From the NCBI GenBank assembly GCA_002353815.1, contig DEKK01000001.1, forward strand, positions 1-37,634: a stretch of 37,634 nucleotides of DNA. Direction: 5' to 3'. This document shows positions 15,664 through 24,359 of the stretch, piece by piece. Below the pieces are notes generated by a model, which was not told the origin of the DNA, did not search any database, and saw only the letters and a list, made by a program, of their open reading frames with translations. The stretch is from Bifidobacteriaceae bacterium UBA2724. GTDB taxonomy: Bacteria > Actinomycetota > Actinomycetes > Actinomycetales > Bifidobacteriaceae. Every line of letters starts with the position of its first letter. Position 1 is the first letter of the stretch. Made by a program: the position numbers and the translations under genes.

Positions 15664-17643
15664 TCACTTCTTGCGTTCGGCCAGGGCCGTGAGCGCCCAT
15701 GTGATCGACACGACGTCGATGGCCTCCTGCAGAATCGCGCCGATCACGGCGGGAATCAGATTGCATGCGGCGCAGACCATGCCCACGATCGCCAACCCCA
15801 GGCCGACGAACACCGCCTGCAGCATCACGCGCTTGGTTTGACGGGCGATGAGTATCGCGCGCGGCACCATCTCGATGTTGTCGTTCATGATCACGACCTG
15901 GGCGGACTCGGAGGCCGCGGTGCTCGTGCCGTCGGTCATGGCCATGCCGATGTCGGCGGAGGCAAGCACCGGCGCGTCGTTCACGCCGTCGCCCACCATC
16001 ATGGTCACGGTGCGCGTCATGGATTCGCCCACGTACTTCATGAGCACGCGGTCCCACAATGGCTGCTTGCTGGGCATCTCCTCGCGGGCCTTGCGCACGG
16101 CGTCCGCCTTCTCTTGCGGCAGCAGTTCGTACCGCACGTCGTCGATACCCACCTGGGCGGCGATTTTCTTGGCCGCGGTCGGTTTGTCGCCAGTAAGCAT
16201 GGTGAGGCGCTTGACACCGAGGGCACGCAGCTGGTCGAGGGCGGCGGCGGAATTCTCGCGGGGGAGGTCGCGCAGCACGATGCGCGCCGCGAACTGGCCG
16301 TCGACGGCGACATAAGTGCCCATGCAATCGTCAGACAGCGGTTCGAACAGCTCGCCCGGGTCGGCGGGACGCACCGAGCCGATGAGGGTGTCGCCATCCA
16401 CGACCTCCATGACGTAAGCGAAGCGCCCGACGCGCACGCGATGCCCCGAGACCAGTCCTTCGATGCCCTTGCCCGAAGACTCGGTGACAGATTCAACCTT
16501 GCGCGTGATGTTCGGATGCTTCTTGAATTCCTCTTCGCCCGCGGCGACGATGCCCGGCGCCAGGATGTGCACGGAATAGTTCTCGATGAGCCCCGCGAGC
16601 GCGATGATGGCCGAATCCGACATATCCAGCTTGTCGATGACGCGCGTGGGATCGGGCCGGTCGAGGCGGATGACCTGCGGCTGCTTGCTAGTGAGCGTGC
16701 CCGTCTTGTCGAAGAACACGTGCGACACGCGGCCGAGCGTTTCGAGGACCTCCTGCGATTTGATGAGGATTCCGTTATGCGCAAGGCGCCCGGTGCCGGC
16801 CAAGTATGCCACGGGGGCGGCGATGAGCAACGGGCACGGGGTGGCGAGCACGAGCACCTGCGCGAAACGCACCGGAGTCTGCGCGAAGAACCATGCGACG
16901 CCTGCGATGATCAGGGAGATCACGGTGAACGGCACGGCCAGCAGGTCGGCGGTCTTGACGACTGCCGGGCGCGAGCTTTGCGCGCTCATCACCATCTCGA
17001 GGATGCGCTGGTATTGGGAATCGCGCGCCTCTTCGGTGGCGCGCATGCGGAACATCGCGTCGCCGTTGATGGATCCGGACAGCACTCTCTGACCGGAGTA
17101 CACCGCGCGGGGCACGGGCTCGCCGTTGACCTGCGACATGTCGAGCGTGGCCTCGCCGTCGATGAGCATGCCGTCGACCGGCACGGTTTCGCCGGGGCGC
17201 ACCACGAGGATGTCGCCGATCTTCACGTTCTCGACGCTGTCGTCCCGCCATTCACGCGCATCGGCATCGGTGGCGATGTGCGCGATGGTCGGCGCAGCCT
17301 CCATGAGCTTGCTGAGGTTCGATTGCGCTTTGCTCTGCGCATAGTTCTCGATCGCCTCGCCGGAATACACCATGAGCACCACGACCCACGCCGCCCAGTA
17401 TTCCCTCACCGCGATTGTCGAAATCAGCGCGATGACGGCGAGGACGTCAAGTCCGACGTGCCCTTCGCGGATGTCCTTGAGCATTCCGATGACCGTTTCG
17501 GCAAGGCACCAGACGACGATGGCGATGACGACGACGTGACTGACATGCGGGTATGGGTTCCAGCACAGGGCGATGGGGATGGCGCTTAGTATCACCACCG
17601 GCAGCATTGGCACCATCTTGCAGATATTCCAGACCGTCTTCAT
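15664..17643 (-). CDS. P1B-type heavy-metal-transporting ATPase
   Basis: A 659-residue ion pump. Transmembrane helices near residues 10-28, 34-52, 66-85 and 88-105 come first. There is no N-terminal metal-binding domain. The actuator loop holds GEATLDMSQVNGEPVP. The membrane metal site is TPCPLLIAAP (about 268-277) rather than the CPC of copper pumps. DKTGTLT (about 310) is the phosphorylation site, MLTGDKPTAA the nucleotide fold, and MVGDGVNDAPVLASADIGMAM the hinge. The TPC motif has been reported for the minor P1B-5 subgroup, but exported metal cannot be assigned here. GAGGAGAAGCA before the ATG is a strong ribosome site. The gene stands alone, with no metal-responsive regulator in the window. 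Confidence 0.88.
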   Translation of the reverse strand: MKTVWNICKMVPMLPVVILSAIPIALCWNPYPHVSHVVVIAIVVWCLAETVIGMLKDIREGHVGLDVLAVIALISTIAVREYWAAWVVVLMVYSGEAIENYAQSKAQSNLSKLMEAAPTIAHIATDADAREWRDDSVENVKIGDILVVRPGETVPVDGMLIDGEATLDMSQVNGEPVPRAVYSGQRVLSGSINGDAMFRMRATEEARDSQYQRILEMVMSAQSSRPAVVKTADLLAVPFTVISLIIAGVAWFFAQTPVRFAQVLVLATPCPLLIAAPVAYLAGTGRLAHNGILIKSQEVLETLGRVSHVFFDKTGTLTSKQPQVIRLDRPDPTRVIDKLDMSDSAIIALAGLIENYSVHILAPGIVAAGEEEFKKHPNITRKVESVTESSGKGIEGLVSGHRVRVGRFAYVMEVVDGDTLIGSVRPADPGELFEPLSDDCMGTYVAVDGQFAARIVLRDLPRENSAAALDQLRALGVKRLTMLTGDKPTAAKKIAAQVGIDDVRYELLPQEKADAVRKAREEMPSKQPLWDRVLMKYVGESMTRTVTMMVGDGVNDAPVLASADIGMAMTDGTSTAASESAQVVIMNDNIEMVPRAILIARQTKRVMLQAVFVGLGLAIVGMVCAACNLIPAVIGAILQEAIDVVSITWALTALAERKK

Positions 17644-18132
17644 TGCTTCTCCTCAGGCAATGTCAAGTCGTTTTGCGATTCCACACAGCACGATGCGCAC
17701 CGCAATGCACAACCTGCCACACGACGCAGCGTGGCGGTGAATCGCAAAGCGAGCAACGAGGTGTCGCGGTTACCCTCCCGCCCCGTTAATAGGCACCCGA
17801 TTGGGCGTCACCCTGCATGGGTATAGAAAGCAATCCTAACTGCATTTTCCAATTTCACGAAAACGACAGATGGCCCGCGTCTGAACATCACACGGCGGGA
17901 GAGTGGACGGACGGGGCACATGGCCGAGAAGAGAAAACCGCCGCCGAAAACGCAAAATCGCCGGATGCATGGATATGCATCCGGCGATGTGGGCAGATCA
18001 GGCAAATCAGGCGGATGGCGCGGCGCCGTTCACTGCGCGCGCTACGCCAGCCGCTGCGTGCCGCATTGCCGTGTTTGCACTGCCGTGCGCGGCGCTGTGC
18101 TGCGCACCATGCGTGCCGTGCGCTGCGTCAGG
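17644..18132. other. Intergenic region between the HtrA gene and the metal ATPase
   Basis: Both flanking genes run leftward, so this should hold the 3' end of the protease transcript and the promoter of the ATPase. The only clear element is the terminator at 17957-17988. No metal-responsive operator or small gene is evident, and the open frames in the GC-rich 18000-18130 stretch are low in complexity. Confidence 0.45.
17957..17988 (-). terminator. Terminator of the HtrA protease gene
   Basis: A perfect 14-bp stem (ATCGCCGGATGCAT at 17957-17970, complement at 17975-17988) with a four-base loop. Read leftward it is followed by TTTGCGTTTTCGG. It lies 145 bases past the protease stop codon. Confidence 0.85.
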
Positions 18133-19989
18133 CTAGATTTTCTCGACGTCGTTCAGCTGCACCTGCACGTCTTGCATCTGACCGTTGCGAATGACGGTGA
18201 GCTTGACCGTATCGCCCTTGCTCGACGCCCTCACGTAGCCGAGCAGCGAGCTGGCGCCGTTCACCAGGTTGCCGTTGTATGCCACGACCAGGTCGCCGGC
18301 CTGCAGACCTGCGGTCTCGGCGGACGAGCCGCTGGTCACCTGGGTGATCTCGGCACCGGCGCGGTAGCCGTCGTTGTACTGCACGTAGTTCGTCTTGACC
18401 CTCACGCCCATCTGCACGTGTTCGGCGGAGCCGGTGTCGATGATCTGCTGGCAGATCTTGCTCACGAGGTTCGACGGAATGGCGAAGCCGATGCCGATCG
18501 AACCAGAGGACGACGAGGAGCTGGAGCTACCCGACGACGCGGTTGCAATCGACGAATTGATGCCGATGACCTGGCCGGCGGAATTGAACGTCGGGCCGCC
18601 GGAGTTGCCGGGGTTGATGGCGGCATCAATCTGGATGGCGTTGGTCACCACCAGCGAGGAATCCTGGGAGGTTTCGTCATAGGTCGTCACCGGTCGGTTC
18701 AAGGCCGAGACGATGCCCGTGGTGGTGGTGTTCGACAGGCCGAGCGGGTTGCCGATGGCCATGACCGCCTCGCCGACGGCGAGGTTGTCGGAATCCGCGA
18801 AGGTGATGGGCGTCAGGTTGTCAGGCACGGTGTCGAGCTTGATGACCGCCAGATCGGTGGTCGCATCGGTGCCGGTGACCGAGGCGCTGTACATATCGCC
18901 GTTCGACATCGTCACATAGATCTGTGTCGCGCCGGACACCACGTGGTTGTTCGTCACGATATGGCCGTCGGTGTCAAGCACCGCGCCGGAGCCACGCGCC
19001 GCGCCATCGTTCGTGTTGACGAGGATGGACACCACGGAATCATTGACGTTCTTGGCGACCGTGACCCAATCGGAGCCATCCGCGACGGCGGTGGAGGAAC
19101 CGGTGTCCGAACCGGTGCTGGAGTTCAGCGTCGTGGTGGTCGTGGTGCCGGTGGAGCTGACCTTGATCCAGCCCTTGGTCAAGGCGGCGTAGCCCAGGCC
19201 GAGTGACAGGGCGACGGCGACGATGGCCGCGATGATGGCCGTGAGCACAGGCGACGCGTGGTGCTCGCGCTTCACGGCGGTCTTTTGCTCATTCATGTCA
19301 CCGTTCATGCCACCGTTCATGCCACCGTTCGGCATGGCCGCATTCGGCACGCCAGGGGTTGGCGTGCCAGGCGCACCCGGCGCACCCTGCGCGGACTGAT
19401 GTGCATACGTGTATGCGTTCTGTCCATAGGGCCGCTGTCCGTACGCGGGCTGGCGATATCCGGGCTGCCCGGCGGATCCATAGGCGGTTCCATACCTCTG
19501 CGCGCCGTACTGCGCCGTGTTCTGCTGAGCCTGCGTCGCATCCTGCTGGTTTTGCACCGCGCCGTACTGGCCCTGACCGTATGGGTTCTGCGCCGCGCCG
19601 TACTGGCCTTGCGCATAGGCGCCGTAGTCCGGCGTCGCACGATAGCCGGTCTGCTCGGCGGGACGCTCGACCGCCGCTTGGTAATCCGGCTGCAGGTCGG
19701 GGATGCTCTGCGTCGGCATGCTGCTCAGCGGCTGCGTGTTCGCCACGGGATTCTGGCTCTGTCCCTGCTCCTGTGCTCCCTGTGCGGGGTCGGAATAATG
19801 GACATCCTGCATGTCAGAGGCGAACGGACTTGACGTCGTCTGCGGATTCTGCGGATTCTGTGCCTGCGCATCCCGCTCGGTCGAATCGGTCTGGGGACGA
19901 TTGACGTCCTCGGCGCTTTCGTTCATCTGATTCGAAGCGCCCGCCTGGTTCGAAGCGCCCCAGCCCTGCTCAGGATCGGTGTTGCTCAT
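18133..19989 (-). CDS. degP: Membrane-anchored HtrA/DegP serine protease with one PDZ domain
   Basis: A 618-residue trypsin-fold protease that degrades or refolds damaged exported proteins. The first ~240 residues are a cytoplasmic, disordered tail rich in Gln/Asn/Tyr/Gly, with imperfect QYGAAQNPYGQG and MNGG repeats. One transmembrane helix follows (TAIIAAIVAVALSLGLGYAAL). The catalytic triad is His in TNNHVV (about 349), Asp in TTDLAV (about 380) and Ser in GNSGGP (about 461). A run of nine serines lies in a loop before GSIGIGFAIP. The PDZ domain (about 525-610, AGAEITQVTSGSSAETAGLQAGDLV) ends the protein. AAGGAG ten bases before the chosen ATG supports that start. It faces tgt across a short divergent promoter gap. 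Confidence 0.93.
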   Translation of the reverse strand: MSNTDPEQGWGASNQAGASNQMNESAEDVNRPQTDSTERDAQAQNPQNPQTTSSPFASDMQDVHYSDPAQGAQEQGQSQNPVANTQPLSSMPTQSIPDLQPDYQAAVERPAEQTGYRATPDYGAYAQGQYGAAQNPYGQGQYGAVQNQQDATQAQQNTAQYGAQRYGTAYGSAGQPGYRQPAYGQRPYGQNAYTYAHQSAQGAPGAPGTPTPGVPNAAMPNGGMNGGMNGDMNEQKTAVKREHHASPVLTAIIAAIVAVALSLGLGYAALTKGWIKVSSTGTTTTTTLNSSTGSDTGSSTAVADGSDWVTVAKNVNDSVVSILVNTNDGAARGSGAVLDTDGHIVTNNHVVSGATQIYVTMSNGDMYSASVTGTDATTDLAVIKLDTVPDNLTPITFADSDNLAVGEAVMAIGNPLGLSNTTTTGIVSALNRPVTTYDETSQDSSLVVTNAIQIDAAINPGNSGGPTFNSAGQVIGINSSIATASSGSSSSSSSSGSIGIGFAIPSNLVSKICQQIIDTGSAEHVQMGVRVKTNYVQYNDGYRAGAEITQVTSGSSAETAGLQAGDLVVAYNGNLVNGASSLLGYVRASSKGDTVKLTVIRNGQMQDVQVQLNDVEKI

Positions 19990-20197
19990 TGCTTCATACT
20001 CCTTCATGCGCGCGGGCCGTTGCCCGCACTTCATTGGCTGAAAAACAGTAAAACACAGAATTCTGAAAGCCTTCTAAACGCCACATGAAAGTCGACCATT
20101 AGTTGATATGACGTTGCATGGTGACGCAGGGAACCCCGCGGCCGGCGGTCGGCGCTGCACGGCAACGGCATCCTGCGGCATCGGTAATCTTGAAACC

Positions 20198-21610
20198 ATG
20201 ACGAGCATTGACAGCACCGAACCCCGCACCGCGCATCCCACCGACGCATCGAAGGCAGCGACGCCAACCCCAGACAGCGGGGCGACCGACGCACCGCTGG
20301 CGCAGGGCATGCGCACGCCCCTCGGCGCCGAACCCGGCAAACCCGGCGACCGCAGCGCCTTCGGTTTCGACATCCACACGCGCATCCCCGACCGCCACGG
20401 CCGCACCGGCGTCATCCACACGCCGCACGGAGACATCATGACGCCCGCGTTCGTGCCGGTCGCCACGCAGGCCACGATGAAAGGCGTGCTGCCCGAGCAG
20501 ATGCGTGAACTCGGAGCACAGTGCCTGCTCGCCAATGCCTTCCATCTTTTCGAGCGCCCCGGCGAAGATGTGCTCGACGAGGCGGGCGGACTCGCGCGTT
20601 TCATGAACTGGGACGGCCCCACATACACCGATTCGGGCGGTTTCCAAGTGCTGTCGCTCGGCGCAGGGTTCAAGAAGACACTGGCGATGGACGTGCAGGG
20701 CATGAAATCCGATGACGTGATCGCCACAGGCAAGGAACGCCTCGCCTTCGTGGACGAAGACGGAGTGACGTTCAAATCGCCGCTCAACGGCGCCAAGAAG
20801 CGTTTTTCAGCCGAAATCTCCATGGGGATTCAGCACAAGATCGGCGCGGACATCATGTTTGCGTTCGACGAGCTGACCACCCTCATGAACACTCGCGCAT
20901 ACCAGGAACGCTCCGTGGAACGCACGTTCCGATGGGCGAAACGTTGTGTGGCGGAGCACGAACGCCTCACCGCCGAGCGTCTGGGCAAACCGTATCAGGC
21001 GCTGTTCGGCGTGGTGCAGGGCGCGAACTATGAGGACCTGCGCCATCTCGCCGCCCGGGAAATCGCGTCGCTGGACTTCGATGGCTTTGGCATCGGCGGC
21101 GCCATCGAGAAGCGAATCCTCGGCGACACATGCCGCTGGATCTGCGACGAACTGCCCGACGACAAGCCCCGCCACGTGCTGGGAATTGCGGCGATCGACG
21201 ACATCTTCGCAGCCGTGGAAAACGGCGGCGACACCTTCGACTGCGTGGCGCCCGCACGCGAGGCGCGCAACGGCGCGATCTACACGCGCACGGGCCGCTG
21301 GAACATCAAGCGCGCGGCGCTGAAACACGACTTCCGCCCGCTCGACCCCACATGCGACTGCTACACCTGCACGCATTACACCCGCGCGTACCTCAACCAT
21401 CTGGTGCACACGCGCGAAATGACGGCGAGCACGCTGGCGACAATCCACAACGAACGGTTTTTCGTGAAGCTGCTCAGCGACATTCGTGCGTCGATCGAAG
21501 GAGGCTACTTCCCGGAGTTCCGTGACGAGACGCTCACCCGCTTCTATGGAGGCGCCGATCGCGTGGCACCGGGCACGCATGCCAACTCAGGAGCCGCGGA
21601 CTTCCGCTGA
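20198..21610 (+). CDS. tgt: tRNA-guanine (queuine-type) transglycosylase
   Basis: A 470-residue enzyme that swaps guanine 34 of GUN-anticodon tRNAs for a queuosine precursor base. The first ~75 residues are a Pro/Ala/Thr-rich extension over the ~375-residue E. coli enzyme. The general base is Asp145 in YTDSGGFQV; the nucleophile lies in FDCVAPAREARNG. The zinc site is Cys386, Cys388, Cys391 and His417, with the expected CxCx2Cx25H spacing. The preQ1-recognition loop, GGL(A/S)VGE in proteobacterial enzymes, reads GGAIEKR (300-306) here, and the usual FDECTP is FDELTT, so the accepted base may differ. The ATG at 20198 is the first good candidate, though its ribosome site is weak. A start at an upstream in-frame ATG (20108) would add a poor-quality leader. 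Confidence 0.92.
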   Translation: MTSIDSTEPRTAHPTDASKAATPTPDSGATDAPLAQGMRTPLGAEPGKPGDRSAFGFDIHTRIPDRHGRTGVIHTPHGDIMTPAFVPVATQATMKGVLPEQMRELGAQCLLANAFHLFERPGEDVLDEAGGLARFMNWDGPTYTDSGGFQVLSLGAGFKKTLAMDVQGMKSDDVIATGKERLAFVDEDGVTFKSPLNGAKKRFSAEISMGIQHKIGADIMFAFDELTTLMNTRAYQERSVERTFRWAKRCVAEHERLTAERLGKPYQALFGVVQGANYEDLRHLAAREIASLDFDGFGIGGAIEKRILGDTCRWICDELPDDKPRHVLGIAAIDDIFAAVENGGDTFDCVAPAREARNGAIYTRTGRWNIKRAALKHDFRPLDPTCDCYTCTHYTRAYLNHLVHTREMTASTLATIHNERFFVKLLSDIRASIEGGYFPEFRDETLTRFYGGADRVAPGTHANSGAADFR

Positions 21611-21728
21611 CACGTGTCCCCACGCCACCAGCACGGCGAACGGAACGGGGCGCATGCCGACAACATGGCACACGCCCCAACGGCGCCCCATGGCTCTCCA
21701 CGACGCCCCGCCGCCCAATGGCGCCCCA

Positions 21729-21761
21729 TGTGGTGCGTTCACATCAGGCGAACGCACCACA
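21729..21761. terminator. Terminator between tgt and the amidase gene
   Basis: A perfect 12-bp stem (TGTGGTGCGTTC at 21729-21740, complement at 21750-21761) with a nine-base loop. Rightward it is followed by CCGCTTTTC. It begins 119 bases after the tgt stop and ends 11 bases before the stop of the convergent amidase gene, so it probably serves both. Confidence 0.8.
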
Positions 21762-21771
21762 CCGCTTTTCG

Positions 21772-23130
21772 TCAAGAAACCACGTGCGCAAGGGCGACCG
21801 CGAGACACGTCAACGACTTATCCGACCCCACAGGCCCCACCAAGCAGGCACCGCACGGCAAACCGTCGCGCGTCGTCAACGGAACGTTCACCGCCGGCAG
21901 ACCTCCCACTCCCGCCAGCGACGTGAGGCGAATCGTGTCGGCACGGGCCTTTGCAATCCGTTCCGCGGCGGCGGCATCGGCATCGGCAGGAGGCGCGACG
22001 GATGACGCGGTGGGGATGAGGAGCACGCGGTTGCCCAACCGTGCGCGGAGTTCGGCACGTGCATCGTTCAATCGCCGCAGACCGTTGTCATAATCGGCCT
22101 TCGAGAGATGCGAATCGCGTTCGAAACGTGCGGCAATCAACGGATCGAGCGCATCCCAGTGCCGGCTCACCCACGAGCCGTTCGCGCGCCATGCTTCGAA
22201 TCCACGCACGGACTGAAAGATCGACTCCCATTCGTCCAGGTCGTGCTGCGACACCGCCATTTCGCTGACCGAACGAATGCGAATCCCTCCGCCGACGTGA
22301 CACGGCGCCGCATCGCCCTGCGCCACCATGCCGAAAACACCGTCCGTCGGATCGAGAGTGCCGTCCGATGCACCATCGCCGCACAGCGCGACAACGCGAT
22401 CGCGGAATCCCCTGACCACTTCGGCGACATCGGGTTCCACGGCGCCGTCCAGGCTCGGCGCCACGGCCAATCCCCCGCCGTGGCACACCGCAGAGATGGC
22501 ATCCGCCGTGTCATCCTCTGGCATCAAAGCCTCCAGCGCGCGCCGCAAGACGTCGCCATCGCGAGCCAGCACGCCCACGGTGTCGAAGGATTCAGACAGC
22601 GGGTGGACGAGATCGCGCGGAACGCGCCCATGCGTCGTGCGAATCGCCCACAGCCCTTCGTACGAACCCGGGATGCGCAACGATCCCGCCGTGTCGGTGC
22701 CCAGACCGACATCGGCCTGCCCCGTCGCGACAGCCGCCGCGGGCCCCGACGACGAGCCGCCGCTGATGCGCCCCGGTGCCTTGGGGTTCGGCGGGGTGCC
22801 GTAATGGATGTTGTTGCCCGCCAGCGAATACGCGAATTCATCGGTCTGCGCAATGCCCACGACGTGCGCACCGGCATCGAGCAGGCGTTGCACCGCCGGC
22901 GCATTGCGCTCCTGAATCCGGGAATCGGCCAGATATTCGGGATTCCCGGCACCCACCGCATACCCCTTCACAGCGAACAGGTCTTTGACAGCCACGCCCA
23001 GCCCGGCGAGCATACCGTCGCTTTCGCTGCCGGGCGTGGGCGCGACGAGCGGATTGCCCACAACACGCCAGATAGTAGTGTCAAAGGCCGCAGCGGTGTT
23101 GGCGGGATCGTGGACGGGATTCTGTATCAT
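21772..23130 (-). CDS. Amidase-signature family hydrolase
   Basis: A 452-residue enzyme that hydrolyses an amide bond of unknown substrate. The Ser-cisSer-Lys triad is visible: Lys49 in VAVKD, the cis-serine in GGSSSGPAAA and the nucleophilic serine in GTDTAGSLRIPG (about 120-155). The overall pattern resembles AtzF/GatA-type amidases, but there are no GatB or GatC genes nearby, so it is not the tRNA amidotransferase subunit. The second ATG (23130) is preferred because GGAG lies six bases before it, while the first ATG at 23142 has its purine run directly abutting. It is convergent with tgt. The promoter should lie between it and the tRNA-Leu gene. Confidence 0.9.
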   Translation of the reverse strand: MIQNPVHDPANTAAAFDTTIWRVVGNPLVAPTPGSESDGMLAGLGVAVKDLFAVKGYAVGAGNPEYLADSRIQERNAPAVQRLLDAGAHVVGIAQTDEFAYSLAGNNIHYGTPPNPKAPGRISGGSSSGPAAAVATGQADVGLGTDTAGSLRIPGSYEGLWAIRTTHGRVPRDLVHPLSESFDTVGVLARDGDVLRRALEALMPEDDTADAISAVCHGGGLAVAPSLDGAVEPDVAEVVRGFRDRVVALCGDGASDGTLDPTDGVFGMVAQGDAAPCHVGGGIRIRSVSEMAVSQHDLDEWESIFQSVRGFEAWRANGSWVSRHWDALDPLIAARFERDSHLSKADYDNGLRRLNDARAELRARLGNRVLLIPTASSVAPPADADAAAAERIAKARADTIRLTSLAGVGGLPAVNVPLTTRDGLPCGACLVGPVGSDKSLTCLAVALAHVVS

Positions 23131-23266
23131 GCGACGCTCCATTCCTTTTCACGCCATGCTAACAGCCACAAGTCACCGGCGCTGTGTCGCGCTCAACACG
23201 CCGACGCAAAGAAACGCGCCGCGGGATTGCACATTCTTTATATCAATGCTATCCTTCTATCTGTTT

Positions 23267-23350
<84 letters not shown>

Positions 23351-23358
23351 CGACCCAC

Positions 23359-23392
23359 AACCCTTGGAATAAAGCCGATTCCAAGGGTTTTT
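23359..23392 (+). terminator. Terminator of tRNA-Leu
   Basis: A perfect 12-bp stem (AACCCTTGGAAT at 23359-23370, complement at 23378-23389) runs into TTTTTC. It begins nine bases after the tRNA end. Confidence 0.92.
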
Positions 23393-23501
23393 CATTGCCG
23401 AAAAGCCGTTTTTGGTGCATTTTTGGTCCACTGCGGATTTTCGTCACCCCATGACCAACCCCGTTCCCGGCGAAATGAACGGTATCCGAAAGGAGGTCCC
23501 G

Positions 23502-23555
23502 ATGGCCGATGCGACGCCGCAAGGCCCCACCGCGACACCCGACCTCGGCATCTGA
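23502..23555 (+). CDS. Possible 17-residue microprotein or truncated gene start
   Basis: A perfect Shine-Dalgarno AAAGGAGGT ends five bases before an ATG that opens a frame of 17 codons (MADATPQGPTATPDLGI). An in-frame ATG at 23475 would add nine residues. No such tight match to the 16S tail occurs before most other genes here. The peptide is recognised as nothing known. It could be the surviving 5' end of a gene lost when accessory DNA was rearranged, or chance. Confidence 0.25.
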   Translation: MADATPQGPTATPDLGI

Positions 23556-23661
23556 CTTTGCGCATCCCGGCACAAAATCGGCCCCTGACCAGTGTTGGCC
23601 AAAGGCCGACGCAGTTCCGGCATCATGCTTACGGCGCCTGACGCCAGCGAGATGCGTCTTG

Positions 23662-24255
23662 TTACCTGGAATCCGGCGACAAGGCGCCCAGCGCCTTGCG
23701 AATCAGACCAGTTGCAGAAACGGCGACGGCATCGAAAACCACCATCGGCAAGATAAGCTTCAAGTCAATCACTTGCCTGACGATCATCGCCACCAGCGCC
23801 GACACGGTGACGATCGCAGCCATCACACACAATACGACCATGACCACGGTGAGCGATTGCGCCACCGCGTGACCCGCCTCGCCATCACGGCCGATGCGCG
23901 AGCCAAGCAGGCCCATGAAAGCGTCGATTCCCGCGATGCCAACGATGACGATGCCGACGCCCATGACCACGAGCAGCACATCGGCTGCGACAGAGAAGGA
24001 ATCCTCCCCGTCCAGATTCACGTCATCGATTGCATAGAGGATTGCGTAGGCGACCAGCAAGGCGAATGTGACCTTGCACGCGATAGCCCAGCCACGTCCC
24101 ATGTGAGTTGCAGTCTTCCGCATCTCATCGTTGGAACGTGCAAGCGTCTCATTACCGCGTTCAGAGAAGGCATTGTTAGGATGACCTTGCGGCGATTTTT
24201 CAAAGTCGGCCGATGCATCCGCTGGCTTTCCCGTTACTCTTTTCATAGTTTTCAT
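23662..24255 (-). CDS. Hypothetical membrane protein with four transmembrane helices
   Basis: 197 residues, no family recognised. About 50 polar residues at the N-terminus are followed by four hydrophobic segments: around WAIACKVTFALLVAYAILYA, ADVLLVVMGVGIVIVGIAG, VVMVVLCVMAAIVTVSALVAM, and LKLILPMVVFDAVAVSATGLI. A helix-rich loop with DAFMGLLGSRIGRDGE lies between the second and third. AGGTGA seven bases before the ATG at 24255 supports that start; a GTG four codons upstream is also open. It follows the split secreted-protein gene by 104 bases in the same direction, and the two may form one transcript. Confidence 0.6.
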   Translation of the reverse strand: MKTMKRVTGKPADASADFEKSPQGHPNNAFSERGNETLARSNDEMRKTATHMGRGWAIACKVTFALLVAYAILYAIDDVNLDGEDSFSVAADVLLVVMGVGIVIVGIAGIDAFMGLLGSRIGRDGEAGHAVAQSLTVVMVVLCVMAAIVTVSALVAMIVRQVIDLKLILPMVVFDAVAVSATGLIRKALGALSPDSR

Positions 24256-24359
24256 CCACCCTTTCACCTATTCCCGACATCATTTGTTGATGGTGTTAAT
24301 CACATAATGAAACTGTGTCTTGGGGGCTTTGGGATTCATACTGTCATGGACTGTCTTGG

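Larger units (their letters stand above)
23351..23661. other. tRNA-flanking region with tandem 11-mers, possible island edge
   Basis: Beyond the tRNA terminator, TTTTTGGTGCA (23409-23419) is followed directly by TTTTTGGTCCA (23420-23430). Short direct repeats next to a tRNA 3' end resemble integrase arm sites. There is no integrase gene in the window. The rest of the interval contains one tiny reading frame with a perfect ribosome site, listed separately. Confidence 0.35.

Noticed and set aside
14058..15692. 544-residue plus-strand frame opposite fprA
   Set aside because: A shadow of the GC-rich reductase gene.
15838..17589. 583-residue plus-strand frame opposite the metal ATPase
   Set aside because: A shadow frame. 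The P-type ATPase motifs are all on the minus strand.
18490..18540. Serine-codon run in the HtrA gene as a frameshift hotspot or sequencing error
   Set aside because: The frame is continuous, the protease and PDZ motifs on both sides are intact, and Ser-rich loops are common in this family.
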